The notes beneath the pieces were generated by a model. The model worked only from the letters and a program-made list of their open reading frames with translations. It was not told the DNA's origin and did not search any database. A stretch of 64,000 nt of DNA, taken from contig NZ_JALKFT010000006.1 in assembly GCF_023242945.1 (NCBI RefSeq), positions 1 to 64,000 on the forward strand, given 5' to 3'. Each line of letters opens with the position of its first letter. Position 1 is the stretch's first letter. Shown in pieces: positions 25,072-34,256 of this stretch. This DNA comes from Frankia umida (GTDB lineage Bacteria > Actinomycetota > Actinomycetes > Frankiales > Frankiaceae). A program made the position numbers and the translations under genes.

Positions 25072-25784
25072 CCCGACTGACCGTGACGACCAGCTGGGAC
25101 GACGGCCATCGACACGACACCCTGGTGGCCGACATGCTGCGCCAACACGGGCTGGCCGGCACGTTCTACATCGCCCCTGACAACGTGGAGATCGCCCCGG
25201 CGGACCGGCTGTCCGCGACCGCCGTGCGGGACCTTTCCGCCGATTTCGAGATCGGTTCGCACACCCTTTCCCATCCGGTGCTGACCCGGGTGCCGCGCCC
25301 GCGTGCCGAGCGGGAGATCACCGATTCGAAGAAGGTCATCGAGGACCTCGTCGGAAAACCGGTCACCACCTTCTGCTATCCGCGTGGGATGTACGCCCCG
25401 GAACACGTCGACATGGTCGCCCGGGCCGGCTACACCTACGCCCGCACGGTGCGGACCCTGGCGACGGGCATCGCGGACAACCCGCTGGAGGCGCCGACCT
25501 CGCTGGAGACGGGGCGTTTCGCCCGCCAGCGGATGGTCGTCGACGTCGTCCGGGCGGCCCGCGTGGTGGGTTCCACCTCGCTGGTGCGTACCGGGCGCTG
25601 GGACGACATCGCGATCGCGCTGTTCGACCGTTGCCGGGCGACCGGCGGCGTCTACCACCTGTGGGGCCATTCCTGGGTCGTGTCGGACCGCGCCGAGTGG
25701 GCGAGACTCGACCGCGTGCTGGCACACATCGGCGGGCGGCCCGAGGTCACCTACGCCGTCAACGGCGCGCTGGGCCGCGGATGA
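25068..25784 (+). CDS. Polysaccharide deacetylase (NodB/CE4 family)
   Basis: A 238-residue CE4 domain protein. Motif 1 is TTSWDDGH (catalytic/metal Asp pair) and motif 2 is GSHTLSHP (metal histidines). TFCYPRGMY is motif 3 and HLWGHSW near the end supplies the late histidine. CE4 enzymes remove N- or O-acetyl groups from glycans with a divalent metal. No signal peptide is visible, so it likely acts on a lipid-linked precursor at the cytoplasmic face rather than on finished polymer (inference). ATGA overlaps at both ends tie it to its neighbours. Confidence 0.85.
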   Translation: MTRLTVTTSWDDGHRHDTLVADMLRQHGLAGTFYIAPDNVEIAPADRLSATAVRDLSADFEIGSHTLSHPVLTRVPRPRAEREITDSKKVIEDLVGKPVTTFCYPRGMYAPEHVDMVARAGYTYARTVRTLATGIADNPLEAPTSLETGRFARQRMVVDVVRAARVVGSTSLVRTGRWDDIAIALFDRCRATGGVYHLWGHSWVVSDRAEWARLDRVLAHIGGRPEVTYAVNGALGRG

Positions 25785-26302
25785 CCTCGGCCCAGACCAC
25801 CCCGATCCCGCGGCCGGGTTCCCGGCCGGGCACACCGTCGCCGAACCCGGGGTCGGGGACCCGGTACCTGGGGGCCGGGCTGGTCGTCGTGTTCGTCGTG
25901 TCCGCGCTGGTGCTGTGGGCCGCCGGGGTGCTGTCGCTGCCGGGAGCGGCCCAGGTCTCGCAACGCCAGTCCGAGACCACGGCGCAGCTGTACTTCGACA
26001 GCCCCGCCGGCCTGCCGACCGCCTATCGCCCCGGTGCCCCGCTCGCCTTCACCTGGACCCTGGGCAACCAGACGGACTCCGGCCGCGGCTACCCGTTCAC
26101 GGTCACCGCCGAGCGCGGTGCGACGAGCACCGTGCTCGAGCGGGGCGTGCTCACCCTCGCCGCCGGTCAGCAGGCGGCCCACACCTCGACGGTCGCCCTG
26201 CCCACGGGTGGTCCCACGCTGATCGTCGTGCGGATCGACGGCATGGCCAACCGGATCTTCTTCCATACCACCGAGCGGGCCGCGGCCGAAGCCGGTCACT
26301 GA
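25781..26302 (+). CDS. Small membrane-anchored protein with beta-rich extracytoplasmic domain (DUF1616-like)
   Basis: A 173-residue protein: a Pro/Gly-rich cytoplasmic N terminus, one membrane helix (YLGAGLVVVFVVSALVLWAAG, about residues 29-50), then a domain with predicted strands (AQLYFDSP, PLAFTWTLGNQT, PFTVTAER, TLIVVRIDG). The domain vaguely recalls the C-terminal part of DUF1616 proteins that accompany archaeal and actinobacterial glycan genes. Function unknown. The ATG overlaps the deacetylase stop. A similar type of protein lies in module B at 38924-39589. Confidence 0.6.
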   Translation: MTSAQTTPIPRPGSRPGTPSPNPGSGTRYLGAGLVVVFVVSALVLWAAGVLSLPGAAQVSQRQSETTAQLYFDSPAGLPTAYRPGAPLAFTWTLGNQTDSGRGYPFTVTAERGATSTVLERGVLTLAAGQQAAHTSTVALPTGGPTLIVVRIDGMANRIFFHTTERAAAEAGH

Positions 26303-26396
26303 TCGCCGGCCCGTCCTGCTCCGGCCAGCCCTGTTCCGTGTCGTCCTGTTCCGCGCCGTCCTGTCACGTCCGCCGGAGCTCGAAGGAGTGTGCCCC

Positions 26397-27644
26397 GTGA
26401 AGATCCTGCATGTCACCAAGCGTTATCCGAACGCGACCGGTGGGGACGCCTTCGTGGTCAGCGGGCTGGAACGCGAGCAGCGGGCCGCCGGCCATGACGT
26501 CGTCATCCTGACCTCCCGCAACGCCGAGATCAGCGACGCCCCGCATGTGATCAAGTTCGGGGCGGCGCTGACCGCCCAGGAGATCGACGTCCTCAACGCC
26601 CGTCGGGTGCTGACGATGGCGGCGCTCGCGGTGCGCGCCCCCGCCCTGCTGCGCCGTGTCCGGCCGGACGTCATCCACGTGCACACCGTCGACCTCGGGG
26701 TCGCGCTCAGCCTGGCCGCGCGGATGCTGCGGATACCGACCGTGATCACGCTGCATGGGACGACGGTGGGCAAGGCGACGGCGCCGAAGGCCAAGCGGCT
26801 GCTCGAAAGCGCCCTGCTGGTCGCGGGCCGGTACCGGCGGGTCATCTCGATGGACCCGTCCTCGTTCCCGGCCCTGCGGTCGCTGCGTCTGGGGCGCCGG
26901 CTGGCCTACGTGCCCAACGGGATCGACGTGACGGACCTCGCGGTCCACGAGGAACCGACTCCGGTGGCGGCTGCGGCCAGGACGGTGCTGTTCGTGGGAC
27001 GGCTGGAGCCGATCAAGGGGCTCGTCTACCTGCTGTCCGCGTTCGCCACGGTCGTGCGCCAGGTTCCCGACGCCCGACTGGAACTGGTGGGCGACGGTGC
27101 GCAGCGCGAGGACCTGGCGGCGCTGGCCCAGGAGCTCGGCATCGCCGAATCGGTGCACTTCGTGGGCCGCCGGGATCGGGCGCAGCTCTCGCGCGGCTAC
27201 CGGGAGGCGGCGGTGTTCGTGCTGCCGTCCCTGCACGAGGGTTTCCCGCTGGTGCTGCTCGAGGCCTGGGCGCACGGCGCGCCGGTGGTGACCACCCGGG
27301 TCGGCGCGATGGCGGATGTCTGCGTGTCCGGTGTCGACTCGCTCGTCGTGTCGCCCGCGGACGCCGGCGAGCTGGCGACGGCGATCAGCCAGGTGCTGCG
27401 CGACCCGGGGGTGGCCGAGAAGATCGCAGCCGGTGGTCAGGCCCGGATGGCGGCGGAGGGCGAGTTCACCCCGTCCGCCGTCGCCGCGGGGGTGGCGCGG
27501 GTCTACGAGCTGGCCCTCGCCGAGCGCCGGCCCGCCTGGGCCGGTGCGGACGGCACCGGGGGCGGGGCCGGCACGGTCCAGCGCAGTCGGCGGGGTCAGC
27601 GGGGTCAGCGGGCGGCGGTGAACCCCGACCTCAGGACGTCGTAG
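26397..27644 (+). CDS. GT4-family glycosyltransferase
   Basis: A 415-residue GT-B transferase. N-terminal MKILHVTKRYPNATGGDAFVV-type loop (GTG start), VITLHGTTVGK, hinge AYVPNGIDV, second-domain opening TVLFVGRLEPIKGLVYLL and donor motif HEGFPLVLLEAWAHGAPVV are all present. GTG 26397 is preferred because GAAGGAG lies eight bases upstream. The last 40 bases overlap the 3' end of the convergent glycosidase gene, and the C-terminal ~40 residues are Arg/Gly-rich and unconserved. Last gene of the module A plus-strand operon after a 94-base gap. Confidence 0.85.
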   Translation: MKILHVTKRYPNATGGDAFVVSGLEREQRAAGHDVVILTSRNAEISDAPHVIKFGAALTAQEIDVLNARRVLTMAALAVRAPALLRRVRPDVIHVHTVDLGVALSLAARMLRIPTVITLHGTTVGKATAPKAKRLLESALLVAGRYRRVISMDPSSFPALRSLRLGRRLAYVPNGIDVTDLAVHEEPTPVAAAARTVLFVGRLEPIKGLVYLLSAFATVVRQVPDARLELVGDGAQREDLAALAQELGIAESVHFVGRRDRAQLSRGYREAAVFVLPSLHEGFPLVLLEAWAHGAPVVTTRVGAMADVCVSGVDSLVVSPADAGELATAISQVLRDPGVAEKIAAGGQARMAAEGEFTPSAVAAGVARVYELALAERRPAWAGADGTGGGAGTVQRSRRGQRGQRAAVNPDLRTS

Positions 27645-28987
27645 GCCGGTTTGGTCGCACCGTCCGAGCGGATGACACCGTAGTGATGCTCGGCGTCGTT
27701 CGGGTTCGTCCCGAGATCGTTGAAGTTGTACCAGAAGAAGCCGCGGATCCAGGAGGTGCGCGCGACCAGGTCGAGCGCGTTCGCCGCGGACTCGCGCTGG
27801 AAGTCCTCGTCGACGTGGTCGGGATGTTCGGCGTACCGGCGGTTGGCCAGGGTCGCCTGCGCCCCCGGTCCGCTGGTGGGCGCACCGAACTCGGTGATCC
27901 ACACCGGCTTGGCCGAGTCGCCGTGGGCGACCATCGTCGCCCGCAGCAGCGTCATCTGCGACCATCCGCTCCACAGCTGGGCGATGTCCGAGGGCAGCGC
28001 GGGGAACGAGTAGGGATGCATCGCGACGCCGTCGAACGCGCCGGCGCCGGCCACGTCGTACACCCGCCGCAGGAACTCCTCCGGCGCGACCTGGCCGGCG
28101 CCGGTCTGGGCCGGCCCGAGGCCACCGACGAGAACCTGCGCGGTGGGGTCACTGGCGTGGATCGCGGCGCTGGTCTGGCGCAGCAGCGTGGCGTAGGCGC
28201 TCGGATCCGGGTTCGGCGCCCAGCCGACCGCCAGGTTCGGCTCGTTCCAGATCTCCCACACCTTCACTCCGAGCGGGGAGTAGCGGGCCACCGCGGCGGC
28301 CGCGAACCGGGTGAAGTCGGCGACCTGGGCCGGCGGGCAGTCGATGTTGGTGCAGCCGCTCACCCGAGCCCAGGCGGGTGCCGCGTCGAGGATCGGCAGC
28401 AGCCCGAGGCCATGGTCGCGAGCCGTCTGAACCACCCGGTCGAAGGTGTCCCAGCTCCAGTTCTGCGGCCCCTGCGGCTGGACGGTCAACCAGGCCGCGT
28501 CGAAGCGGACCCAGGTCGCGCCGGTCGCGGCGATCGCGGCCAGCCGGGCGTCCAACGCCGCCGGGCTGAGGTCGCTGACATCACCGGCGGAGAAACCGTA
28601 GACGCGCCTGCCGGCGGTGGTCGACGAGGTCGCGGCGGCCGCGGTGGTGCCCGTCGCGGCCGGTGACCCGGTGCTGGTCGGCGCGGACGCCGAACCCGTG
28701 GGCACGCTCGGTGTCTGTCCGGCCGCCGCGGGTGTGGGTGCACCCGCGGCGGGGACCCCGGGCGCCGCGGAGGCGCCGCCGCTGATCGCCATCGGGTCGC
28801 TGGCCGGCCGCTTGGGATCGGCGGTGCCGACCGGAACCGGGCTGCTGCTTCCGGACGCGGTCTGCGCGCCGTTCATGCACGCGCTCAGGGCCGCCAGAAC
28901 CGCCGCGACAATCGTCATGCACAGCGTCGAGCGGCCGAAGTGGCGCCGCGGGGTCCGTTTGCCGCACATTCTGTTTGTCCATCGCAT
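27605..28987 (-). CDS. Lipoprotein glycoside hydrolase (GH39/GH5-like, clan A)
   Basis: A 460-residue secreted enzyme. The N terminus has Arg/Lys-rich residues, a hydrophobic segment and a lipobox ending LSAC, so it should be a lipoprotein on the outer face of the membrane. A ~100-residue Ala/Thr/Pro/Ser linker precedes a TIM-barrel glycosidase. WEIWNEPN gives the acid/base E249, and PVWITEFGAP gives the nucleophile E366, the clan A signature. It probably trims or degrades the glycan made by this locus (inference). The start at 28987 has a GAGG site. Convergent with, and overlapping by 40 bases, the GT4 gene. Confidence 0.82.
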   Translation of the reverse strand: MRWTNRMCGKRTPRRHFGRSTLCMTIVAAVLAALSACMNGAQTASGSSSPVPVGTADPKRPASDPMAISGGASAAPGVPAAGAPTPAAAGQTPSVPTGSASAPTSTGSPAATGTTAAAATSSTTAGRRVYGFSAGDVSDLSPAALDARLAAIAATGATWVRFDAAWLTVQPQGPQNWSWDTFDRVVQTARDHGLGLLPILDAAPAWARVSGCTNIDCPPAQVADFTRFAAAAVARYSPLGVKVWEIWNEPNLAVGWAPNPDPSAYATLLRQTSAAIHASDPTAQVLVGGLGPAQTGAGQVAPEEFLRRVYDVAGAGAFDGVAMHPYSFPALPSDIAQLWSGWSQMTLLRATMVAHGDSAKPVWITEFGAPTSGPGAQATLANRRYAEHPDHVDEDFQRESAANALDLVARTSWIRGFFWYNFNDLGTNPNDAEHHYGVIRSDGATKPAYDVLRSGFTAAR

Positions 28988-29088
28988 CAGGCCTCGAGAA
29001 TACGGTGCGACCTCGCTGAGCTGGCCAGGCGGGGCGAAACGCCACAAACGGGGGGTGCGGAGAACGGCCGGATGGTTTCGTTCCGTCC

Positions 29089-30474
29089 CTACAGTTCTCC
29101 CAGCATGGTCAGGGGCGCCTCGATGCAGCCCGCGAGGAAGGCGAGGAATCCCGCGACGGGGGTGCCGTCACAGGCCCGGTGATCGAAGGTCATCGTCAGC
29201 TGCATGATCTTCCGGGGGAGGATCTCCCCGTCGACGACCCAGGGGCGATCGGCGATCCGTCCGATCGCCAGTTGGGCCACCTCGGGATGGTTGATGATCG
29301 GGACGGCCCCGTCGCTGCCCAGCGCGCCGTGGTTGTTGACGGTGAAGGTGCCACCGGTCAGGTCCGCCACCCCCAGGCCGGGTTCGCGGGCCTGGTCGGT
29401 GAGCCGGCGGATCTCGCTGGTGAGCCGGACCGCGTTCGCGGCCTGCGCGTCGTGGACGACCCCGACCGTCAGACTGTCCTCGACGGCGATCGCGAAGCCG
29501 AGGTGCACCCGGGCGAACCGGATGATCTCGCCGGCCTCGGTGTCGACGTGCGCGTTCAACGCGGGGTAGCGGGCCAGGCCGGCGACGCAGAAGCGTCCGA
29601 CCAGGCCCAGCACGCTCACCGTCCGATCGGGCTGGGCGCTGTTCATGGCCGCCCGCGCGGCGAGCAGCGCGGTGGCGTCGACATCCCGCCAGGCGGTCGC
29701 TTCGGGGATCTCCTGGCGACTGCGCGACATCCGCGCCGCGATCACCCGACGTCGCCCCTGCAACGGGATGCGCACGACGTCCGCGTCCGCGCCCGCGGTG
29801 GGCGGCTCGACCTGGCGCGCCCGGGTGGATGACGCTGGTTCCACGGGGTGCGTGGGTTCGGCCGCGGGTGCCTGCGGGCCGTGGGCGGCCAGGTCACGCT
29901 GCCACAGCGCGCGGTCGACGTCGGCCCGCAGGATGATCCCACCCAGGCCGGTGGCCGAGACCGCGGCGAGGTCGAGCGCGGCCGTGCGGGCGAGGCGCCG
30001 GACAAGCGGTGAGATCACCCGAGGAGGGCCCGCCGCGTCGCGCACCTCGCCACCCGCGCCGTTGTGCGCGCCCGGGACGAGACCGATGCCCAGCGTCAGA
30101 GCCGGGGACGGTGCCTGGGCCGGGGGCGGGGCCGAAGTGGGGGAGCCGGTGATGGTCGGCTCGTCCTCGACCGGGCCGAAGCCGATCAGGGGACGGGTCG
30201 CCAGCGGTCGCACCGTCACCAACGGCGATCCGACCGGCAGTTCGTCTCCGGCCGCGCCATGTCGGATGTGGACCCGACCGGCGTAGGGGCTGGGGATCTC
30301 CACGCAGGCCTTGGCCGACTCCACCTCGACGATCGGCTGGTCGACGCCGATCACATCACCCTCCTGGACCAGCCAGCGGACCACCGTCGCCTCGGTGAGG
30401 CCCTCGCCCAGGTCGGGGAGATGGAACACGAGTGGTGCTCCGTCGGTGGCCGCGGCCGCGGCCGCACCGCTCAT
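29089..30474 (-). CDS. Dihydrolipoamide acyltransferase E2 of a 2-oxoacid dehydrogenase complex
   Basis: A 461-residue E2. The N-terminal lipoyl domain has K55 in ESAKACVEIPSP, the site of lipoylation, with LPDLGEGLTEATVVRWLVQEGD at its start. A peripheral-subunit-binding domain (VISPLVRRLARTAALDL) lies near residue 150 and the catalytic domain ends with TFDHRACDGTPVAGFL, where His and Asp are catalytic. One lipoyl domain plus the ESAKA sequence and separate E1 alpha/beta genes suggest the branched-chain (BCKDH) type. The ATG overlaps the E1 beta stop. No E3 gene is in the window, so dihydrolipoamide dehydrogenase must come from elsewhere. Confidence 0.92.
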   Translation of the reverse strand: MSGAAAAAATDGAPLVFHLPDLGEGLTEATVVRWLVQEGDVIGVDQPIVEVESAKACVEIPSPYAGRVHIRHGAAGDELPVGSPLVTVRPLATRPLIGFGPVEDEPTITGSPTSAPPPAQAPSPALTLGIGLVPGAHNGAGGEVRDAAGPPRVISPLVRRLARTAALDLAAVSATGLGGIILRADVDRALWQRDLAAHGPQAPAAEPTHPVEPASSTRARQVEPPTAGADADVVRIPLQGRRRVIAARMSRSRQEIPEATAWRDVDATALLAARAAMNSAQPDRTVSVLGLVGRFCVAGLARYPALNAHVDTEAGEIIRFARVHLGFAIAVEDSLTVGVVHDAQAANAVRLTSEIRRLTDQAREPGLGVADLTGGTFTVNNHGALGSDGAVPIINHPEVAQLAIGRIADRPWVVDGEILPRKIMQLTMTFDHRACDGTPVAGFLAFLAGCIEAPLTMLGEL

Positions 30475-31616
30475 CGCGCGGTCACCGCCGCATCGGTCGC
30501 GGTACGGGCGTGGGGCAGCTCCGCCGCCGGGCGCTGGGCGGCCAGCGGCGGCGCGACGGCGACCGCGGGCGCCGCGGTGGGTGGCGCCGCGGTGAGCCAC
30601 CGGGTGTCGGGGGTGTCCTCCCACTGCAACCGGTCGAACGCCGCGAGGACGCGGGTCACGTCGGGCAGGTGGTGACGTTCCAGACGCGGTGCCGGGTACG
30701 GGACGTCGAAGCCGGTCACCCGCAGCACGGGCGCGGCCAGGCAGTGGAAGCAACGTTCCTGCACCCGGGCCACGATCTCCGCGCCGACTCCGGCGAAGCC
30801 CTGGGCCTCGTGCACGACCACGCAACGTCCGGTTCTGCGCACGCTCGCCATCACCGTCTCGTCGTCGAGGGGAACCAGGGAGCGCAGGTCGATGACCTCC
30901 ACCGACCAGCCCCGTTCGACCGCGGCCGTCGCGGCTGTCATGGCCAGGGGCACGGTCGGTCCGTAGGCCACGAGGGTGACGTCCCGGCCGGGTCGACGGA
31001 TCACGGCGCGTCCGATGGGCTCGGTGCGCACCGGCAGGCTGATCGTCTCCCGCGACCAGTACAGCCGCTTGGGCTCGAAGAAGATCACCGGGTCGGGGTC
31101 CTCGATGGCCGCGCGCAGCATCGAGTACATGTCCCCGACGGTCGAGGGGGTGAGTACCTTCAGCCCGGCGGTGTGGGCGTAGTACGCCTCGCTGGAATCG
31201 GAGTGGTGCTCCACGGCACCGATACCGCCGCCGTACGGAATGCGGATCACCATGGGCAGTCGGACGGCTCCGGCGGTGCGGTTGCCCATCTTCGCCACGT
31301 GACTGACGATCTGCTCGAGGGCGGGGTAGGCGAACGCGTCGAACTGCAGCTCGACCACCGGGCGCAGCCCGTACATCGCCATCCCGAGGGCGAATCCGAC
31401 GATGCCGGCCTCCGCGAGCGGGGTGTCGACGCACCGATCCGGGCCGAACCGGGCCGCCAGACCGTCGGTGACCCGGAACACGCCGCCGAGCGCGCCGATG
31501 TCCTCACCGAGCAGCAGGACCCGGGGGTCGGCGGCCAGGGCGTCCCGAAGGGCCCGGTTGAGCGCCTGCGCGGCGGTGGGACCGGTCTGCCGTGGGCCGG
31601 TTTCGGAGGTGCTCAT
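30471..31616 (-). CDS. 2-oxoacid dehydrogenase E1 beta subunit (branched-chain type)
   Basis: A 381-residue transketolase-like E1 beta. VLLLGEDIGALGGVFRVTDG, DTPLAEAGIVGFALGMA, PMVIRIPYGGGIGAVEHHSDS and the C-terminal PAPRLERHHLPDV follow the BCKDH/PDH beta family, which completes the TPP site with E1 alpha. About 45 Ala/Pro-rich residues extend past the usual end (about 325-340). The start has a GGGAGAGG site and overlaps the E1 alpha stop by four bases; the stop overlaps the E2 start. Substrate could be branched-chain 2-oxoacids or pyruvate; sequence alone favours the former only moderately. Confidence 0.92.
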   Translation of the reverse strand: MSTSETGPRQTGPTAAQALNRALRDALAADPRVLLLGEDIGALGGVFRVTDGLAARFGPDRCVDTPLAEAGIVGFALGMAMYGLRPVVELQFDAFAYPALEQIVSHVAKMGNRTAGAVRLPMVIRIPYGGGIGAVEHHSDSSEAYYAHTAGLKVLTPSTVGDMYSMLRAAIEDPDPVIFFEPKRLYWSRETISLPVRTEPIGRAVIRRPGRDVTLVAYGPTVPLAMTAATAAVERGWSVEVIDLRSLVPLDDETVMASVRRTGRCVVVHEAQGFAGVGAEIVARVQERCFHCLAAPVLRVTGFDVPYPAPRLERHHLPDVTRVLAAFDRLQWEDTPDTRWLTAAPPTAAPAVAVAPPLAAQRPAAELPHARTATDAAVTAR

Positions 31617-32824
31617 CGCCTGGTACCTCTCCCGCTGGTGACGCCCGACGCCGGTTCCGTGGTGACGTCCAGCCGTGCGAACGCGGCCTGCTCCGCCTCG
31701 TGGCGCTGCTCGGCGAGCGTGGCCGGGGGCTGCGCGTAGACGTGGGTGAACAGATCCGCGGGGCCGCCGGCGGCCGGCTCGCCGACGCCGGCACGCACAC
31801 CGGCGGCGAGCTCCTCCGCCTGCGCGCTGATCGCGTCGTCGTCGTGGTCGTCGAGCAGCCCCGCCGTGCGCAGGTAGGTCCGAAGCCGCACGAGCGGGTC
31901 CCGTGTGCGCCAGCGGGCCGTCTCGGCCGGATCCCGGTAGCGGCTCGGGTCGTCGGCGGTGGTGTGCGCGGCCAGCCGGTAGGTGTGCGCCTCCACCAGC
32001 ATCGGCCCGTCCCCGCCGCGGGCCCGTTCGACGGCGACCCGCAGCACGGCGAGCACGGCCGCCACGTCGTTGCCGTCGACCTGCTCGGCGCGCACGCCGT
32101 AACCCACACCCTTGTAGGCCAGAGCGGGGGCCGCGCTCTGGCGGGCCAGAGGAACGCTGATGGCGTAGCGGTTGTTCTGGACGAGCAGGACGACCGGAGC
32201 CCGGAAGACCGCGGCGAAGTTGAGCGCCTCGTGGAAGTCGCCCTCGCTGGTCGCGCCATCACCGACCAACGCCAGGGCCACGGTCGGCTCGTGGTCGCGG
32301 GCGGCGGCCGCGGCCAGTCCCACCGCGTGGAGCGCCTGGGTGGCCAGCGGTGTCGTCATCGGCGCGCACCGATGGTCGTAGGGGTTGTACCCGCAGTGGA
32401 CGCGGCCGCGTACGGGGGCGAGCACGTCGATCGGGTCGATGCCACGGGTCAGCAGCGTGGTGCTGTCCCGGTAGGTCGGAAACAGCCAGTCGGTGCTCGC
32501 CAGCGCCTGGGCGGCACCGACCTGGCAGGCCTCCTGCCCCTCGGAGGAGGGGAAGGCGGCGATGCGTCCCTGCAGGGCGAGCACGCACGCCTGCCGGTCG
32601 AAACGACGGCCGATCACCATCGCGCGGTAGGCGGCGAGCAGGTCCGCGGCTGGTGGCAGCGGGTAGTCGGGGTGTGCGTCCACCCGCTGGCCGTTCTCGT
32701 CGAGCAGGCGCACCGGCGCCGGGTGTGGCAGCAGCCGGTGCACCGTACTTCCATGCTCGGCCTGGGTGTGTTCGTCAGAGTGAGCGGGGATGCCGCCGTC
32801 CTGGGTCACGGGGTCAGGGATCAT
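31613..32824 (-). CDS. 2-oxoacid dehydrogenase E1 alpha subunit (branched-chain type)
   Basis: A 403-residue TPP-dependent E1 alpha. The TPP motif runs from GDGATSEGDFHEALNFAAVF to LVQNN. SSEGQEACQVGAAQAL, FPTYRDS and the phosphorylation-loop-like YRLAAHTTADDPSRYRD match the BCKDH alpha family. With E1 beta it oxidatively decarboxylates 2-oxoacids and acylates E2, giving for example branched acyl-CoA starters for fatty acids. The ATG is preceded by GGAGGG, and its first 11 bases overlap the end of tyrA, so translation of the operon is linked to the aromatic pathway gene. Confidence 0.92.
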   Translation of the reverse strand: MIPDPVTQDGGIPAHSDEHTQAEHGSTVHRLLPHPAPVRLLDENGQRVDAHPDYPLPPAADLLAAYRAMVIGRRFDRQACVLALQGRIAAFPSSEGQEACQVGAAQALASTDWLFPTYRDSTTLLTRGIDPIDVLAPVRGRVHCGYNPYDHRCAPMTTPLATQALHAVGLAAAAARDHEPTVALALVGDGATSEGDFHEALNFAAVFRAPVVLLVQNNRYAISVPLARQSAAPALAYKGVGYGVRAEQVDGNDVAAVLAVLRVAVERARGGDGPMLVEAHTYRLAAHTTADDPSRYRDPAETARWRTRDPLVRLRTYLRTAGLLDDHDDDAISAQAEELAAGVRAGVGEPAAGGPADLFTHVYAQPPATLAEQRHEAEQAAFARLDVTTEPASGVTSGRGTRR

Positions 32825-33992
32825 TGCGCCCTCCGGTCCGCACGCGTCCGCCTGTCAGGGTGTCACCGGGCTGGCGGTGACCCTGTGTGGCCATACTGAG
32901 ATCGGTGTTGACTGCTTCGGGGACGACCACGCTGTCGGCGCCCAGTGGCCGGGCCGTCGGCTGGACGGGGATGGGCACCCCCGCCGCGGTGCTCTCGGGT
33001 CCGGGGGGTTCCGCCTGAGCCGGGAGCAGCCCGGTGCCGGTGGCCCGCAGGCCCTGGCCGGGCCGGGCGGACTCGAGCCGGTGCCGGCCGGTGTTTCCGA
33101 GCCGGAACAACGACTCCACGACCGGATGACCGATGGCGCTGGACGGTGCGTCCCCGAGCGCGTCACACACCTTGACCAGGTCGGCGACGACCTCGGTGAG
33201 CAGGCCCGCGATCGGTGAGGCGTTCGCCGCGACGATGTCGGTCCACAGGTCGGCGTTGGCGCCCGCGATCCGGGTGAAGTCCATCAGCCCGGGACCGGCG
33301 AGCTTGACGACATCCTCGGAGACCAGCGCGAGCCGGGCCGCGACGGCGCTCGCGATGACGTGCGGAAGGTGGCTCAGTAAGCCCAGCGCGAGGTCGTGGG
33401 TCGGTGGGTCGAGCTGGACGATGCTCGCGCCACAGCCGACGGCCACCAGTCGGGCGTGTTCGCGGGCCAGCGTGCTGGTGGTGGGCAGCGGAGTGAGCAC
33501 CCATGGCTGCCCGCGGAAGATGTCGCCGGCCGCGGCCTCCGGGCCGCTGCGTTCACCGCCGGCGACCGGATGCGCCCCGCACATGGACGTCAGGTCGGCG
33601 CCGAGACGCCTGGCGTCGTCCAGCGGCTGGACCTTCACCGAGGCGGTGTCGCTGAACGTCGCGTTCGGCAGCAGACGTTGCCAGGCGAGCAGCACCTGCC
33701 CGATCTGGCGGGGTGGCACGGCCAGCACGACGTGGTCGACCTGCGGGCTCGCGGTGGTGCCCTGCGGGCCGGTGCCCGGTTCGTCGGGCGACCAGGGACG
33801 GCCCGCGCCGCGTCGGGCCGCCGTCTCCACCCGCTGGGTGTTGTGATCCGCGAGCAGGACGTCGGCGCCGCGTCGACGCAGCGCCAGACCTATCGAGGTA
33901 CCGATCAGACCGGCGCCGACGACAAGGATGCGGAACCGGGCGAGCTCACACGCGGCATGTACCCCGGTGGGCCGTCCTTCCGGCGTCACCAC
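32814..33992 (-). CDS. tyrA: Prephenate dehydrogenase TyrA
   Basis: A 392-residue NAD(P)-dependent enzyme converting prephenate to 4-hydroxyphenylpyruvate in tyrosine synthesis. The Rossmann loop ILVVGAGLIGTSIGLALRRRG, SDTASVKVQP, the substrate motif CGAHPVAGGERSGPEAA and the helical dimerisation domain (GPGLMDFTRIAGANADLW) are typical. About 60 Pro/Arg-rich residues extend the C terminus; no ACT domain is seen. Two adjacent GTG codons (33992, 33989) follow a G-run and precede the conserved core; an upstream ATG at 34085 would add unconserved residues. It heads an operon with the E1/E2 genes. Confidence 0.9.
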   Translation of the reverse strand: MVTPEGRPTGVHAACELARFRILVVGAGLIGTSIGLALRRRGADVLLADHNTQRVETAARRGAGRPWSPDEPGTGPQGTTASPQVDHVVLAVPPRQIGQVLLAWQRLLPNATFSDTASVKVQPLDDARRLGADLTSMCGAHPVAGGERSGPEAAAGDIFRGQPWVLTPLPTTSTLAREHARLVAVGCGASIVQLDPPTHDLALGLLSHLPHVIASAVAARLALVSEDVVKLAGPGLMDFTRIAGANADLWTDIVAANASPIAGLLTEVVADLVKVCDALGDAPSSAIGHPVVESLFRLGNTGRHRLESARPGQGLRATGTGLLPAQAEPPGPESTAAGVPIPVQPTARPLGADSVVVPEAVNTDLSMATQGHRQPGDTLTGGRVRTGGRNDP

Positions 33993-34205
33993 ATGCCCCC
34001 GGGTCTGAGTGGACGGCTGGAGAGGAGTGAAAACATGGCTCGCGCATCCCCCCGGGACTACTGGCAAGCAGATTCCCTGCCGCATCGGACGCGGCAGGTC
34101 ATGACCGTGTTGGTGCGTGCTGGTGCCATCCTTTTTGACGCACCCGGCCGAATGATATCCAGTCGGATGTCATGTCGTTCTGCAGATGGCCCGCGATCGG
34201 CCGCG

Positions 34206-34250
34206 GAGTTTTTCACCGTGGAGTTTTTCACCGTGGAGCTTTTCGCTACC
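34206..34250 (+). repeat. 15-bp tandem repeat upstream of tyrA
   Basis: gagtttttcaccgtg occurs twice exactly (34206-34220, 34221-34235) and once diverged (34236-34250). The T-runs stand out in GC-rich surroundings. Confidence 0.8.
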
Positions 34251-34256
34251 GATGTG

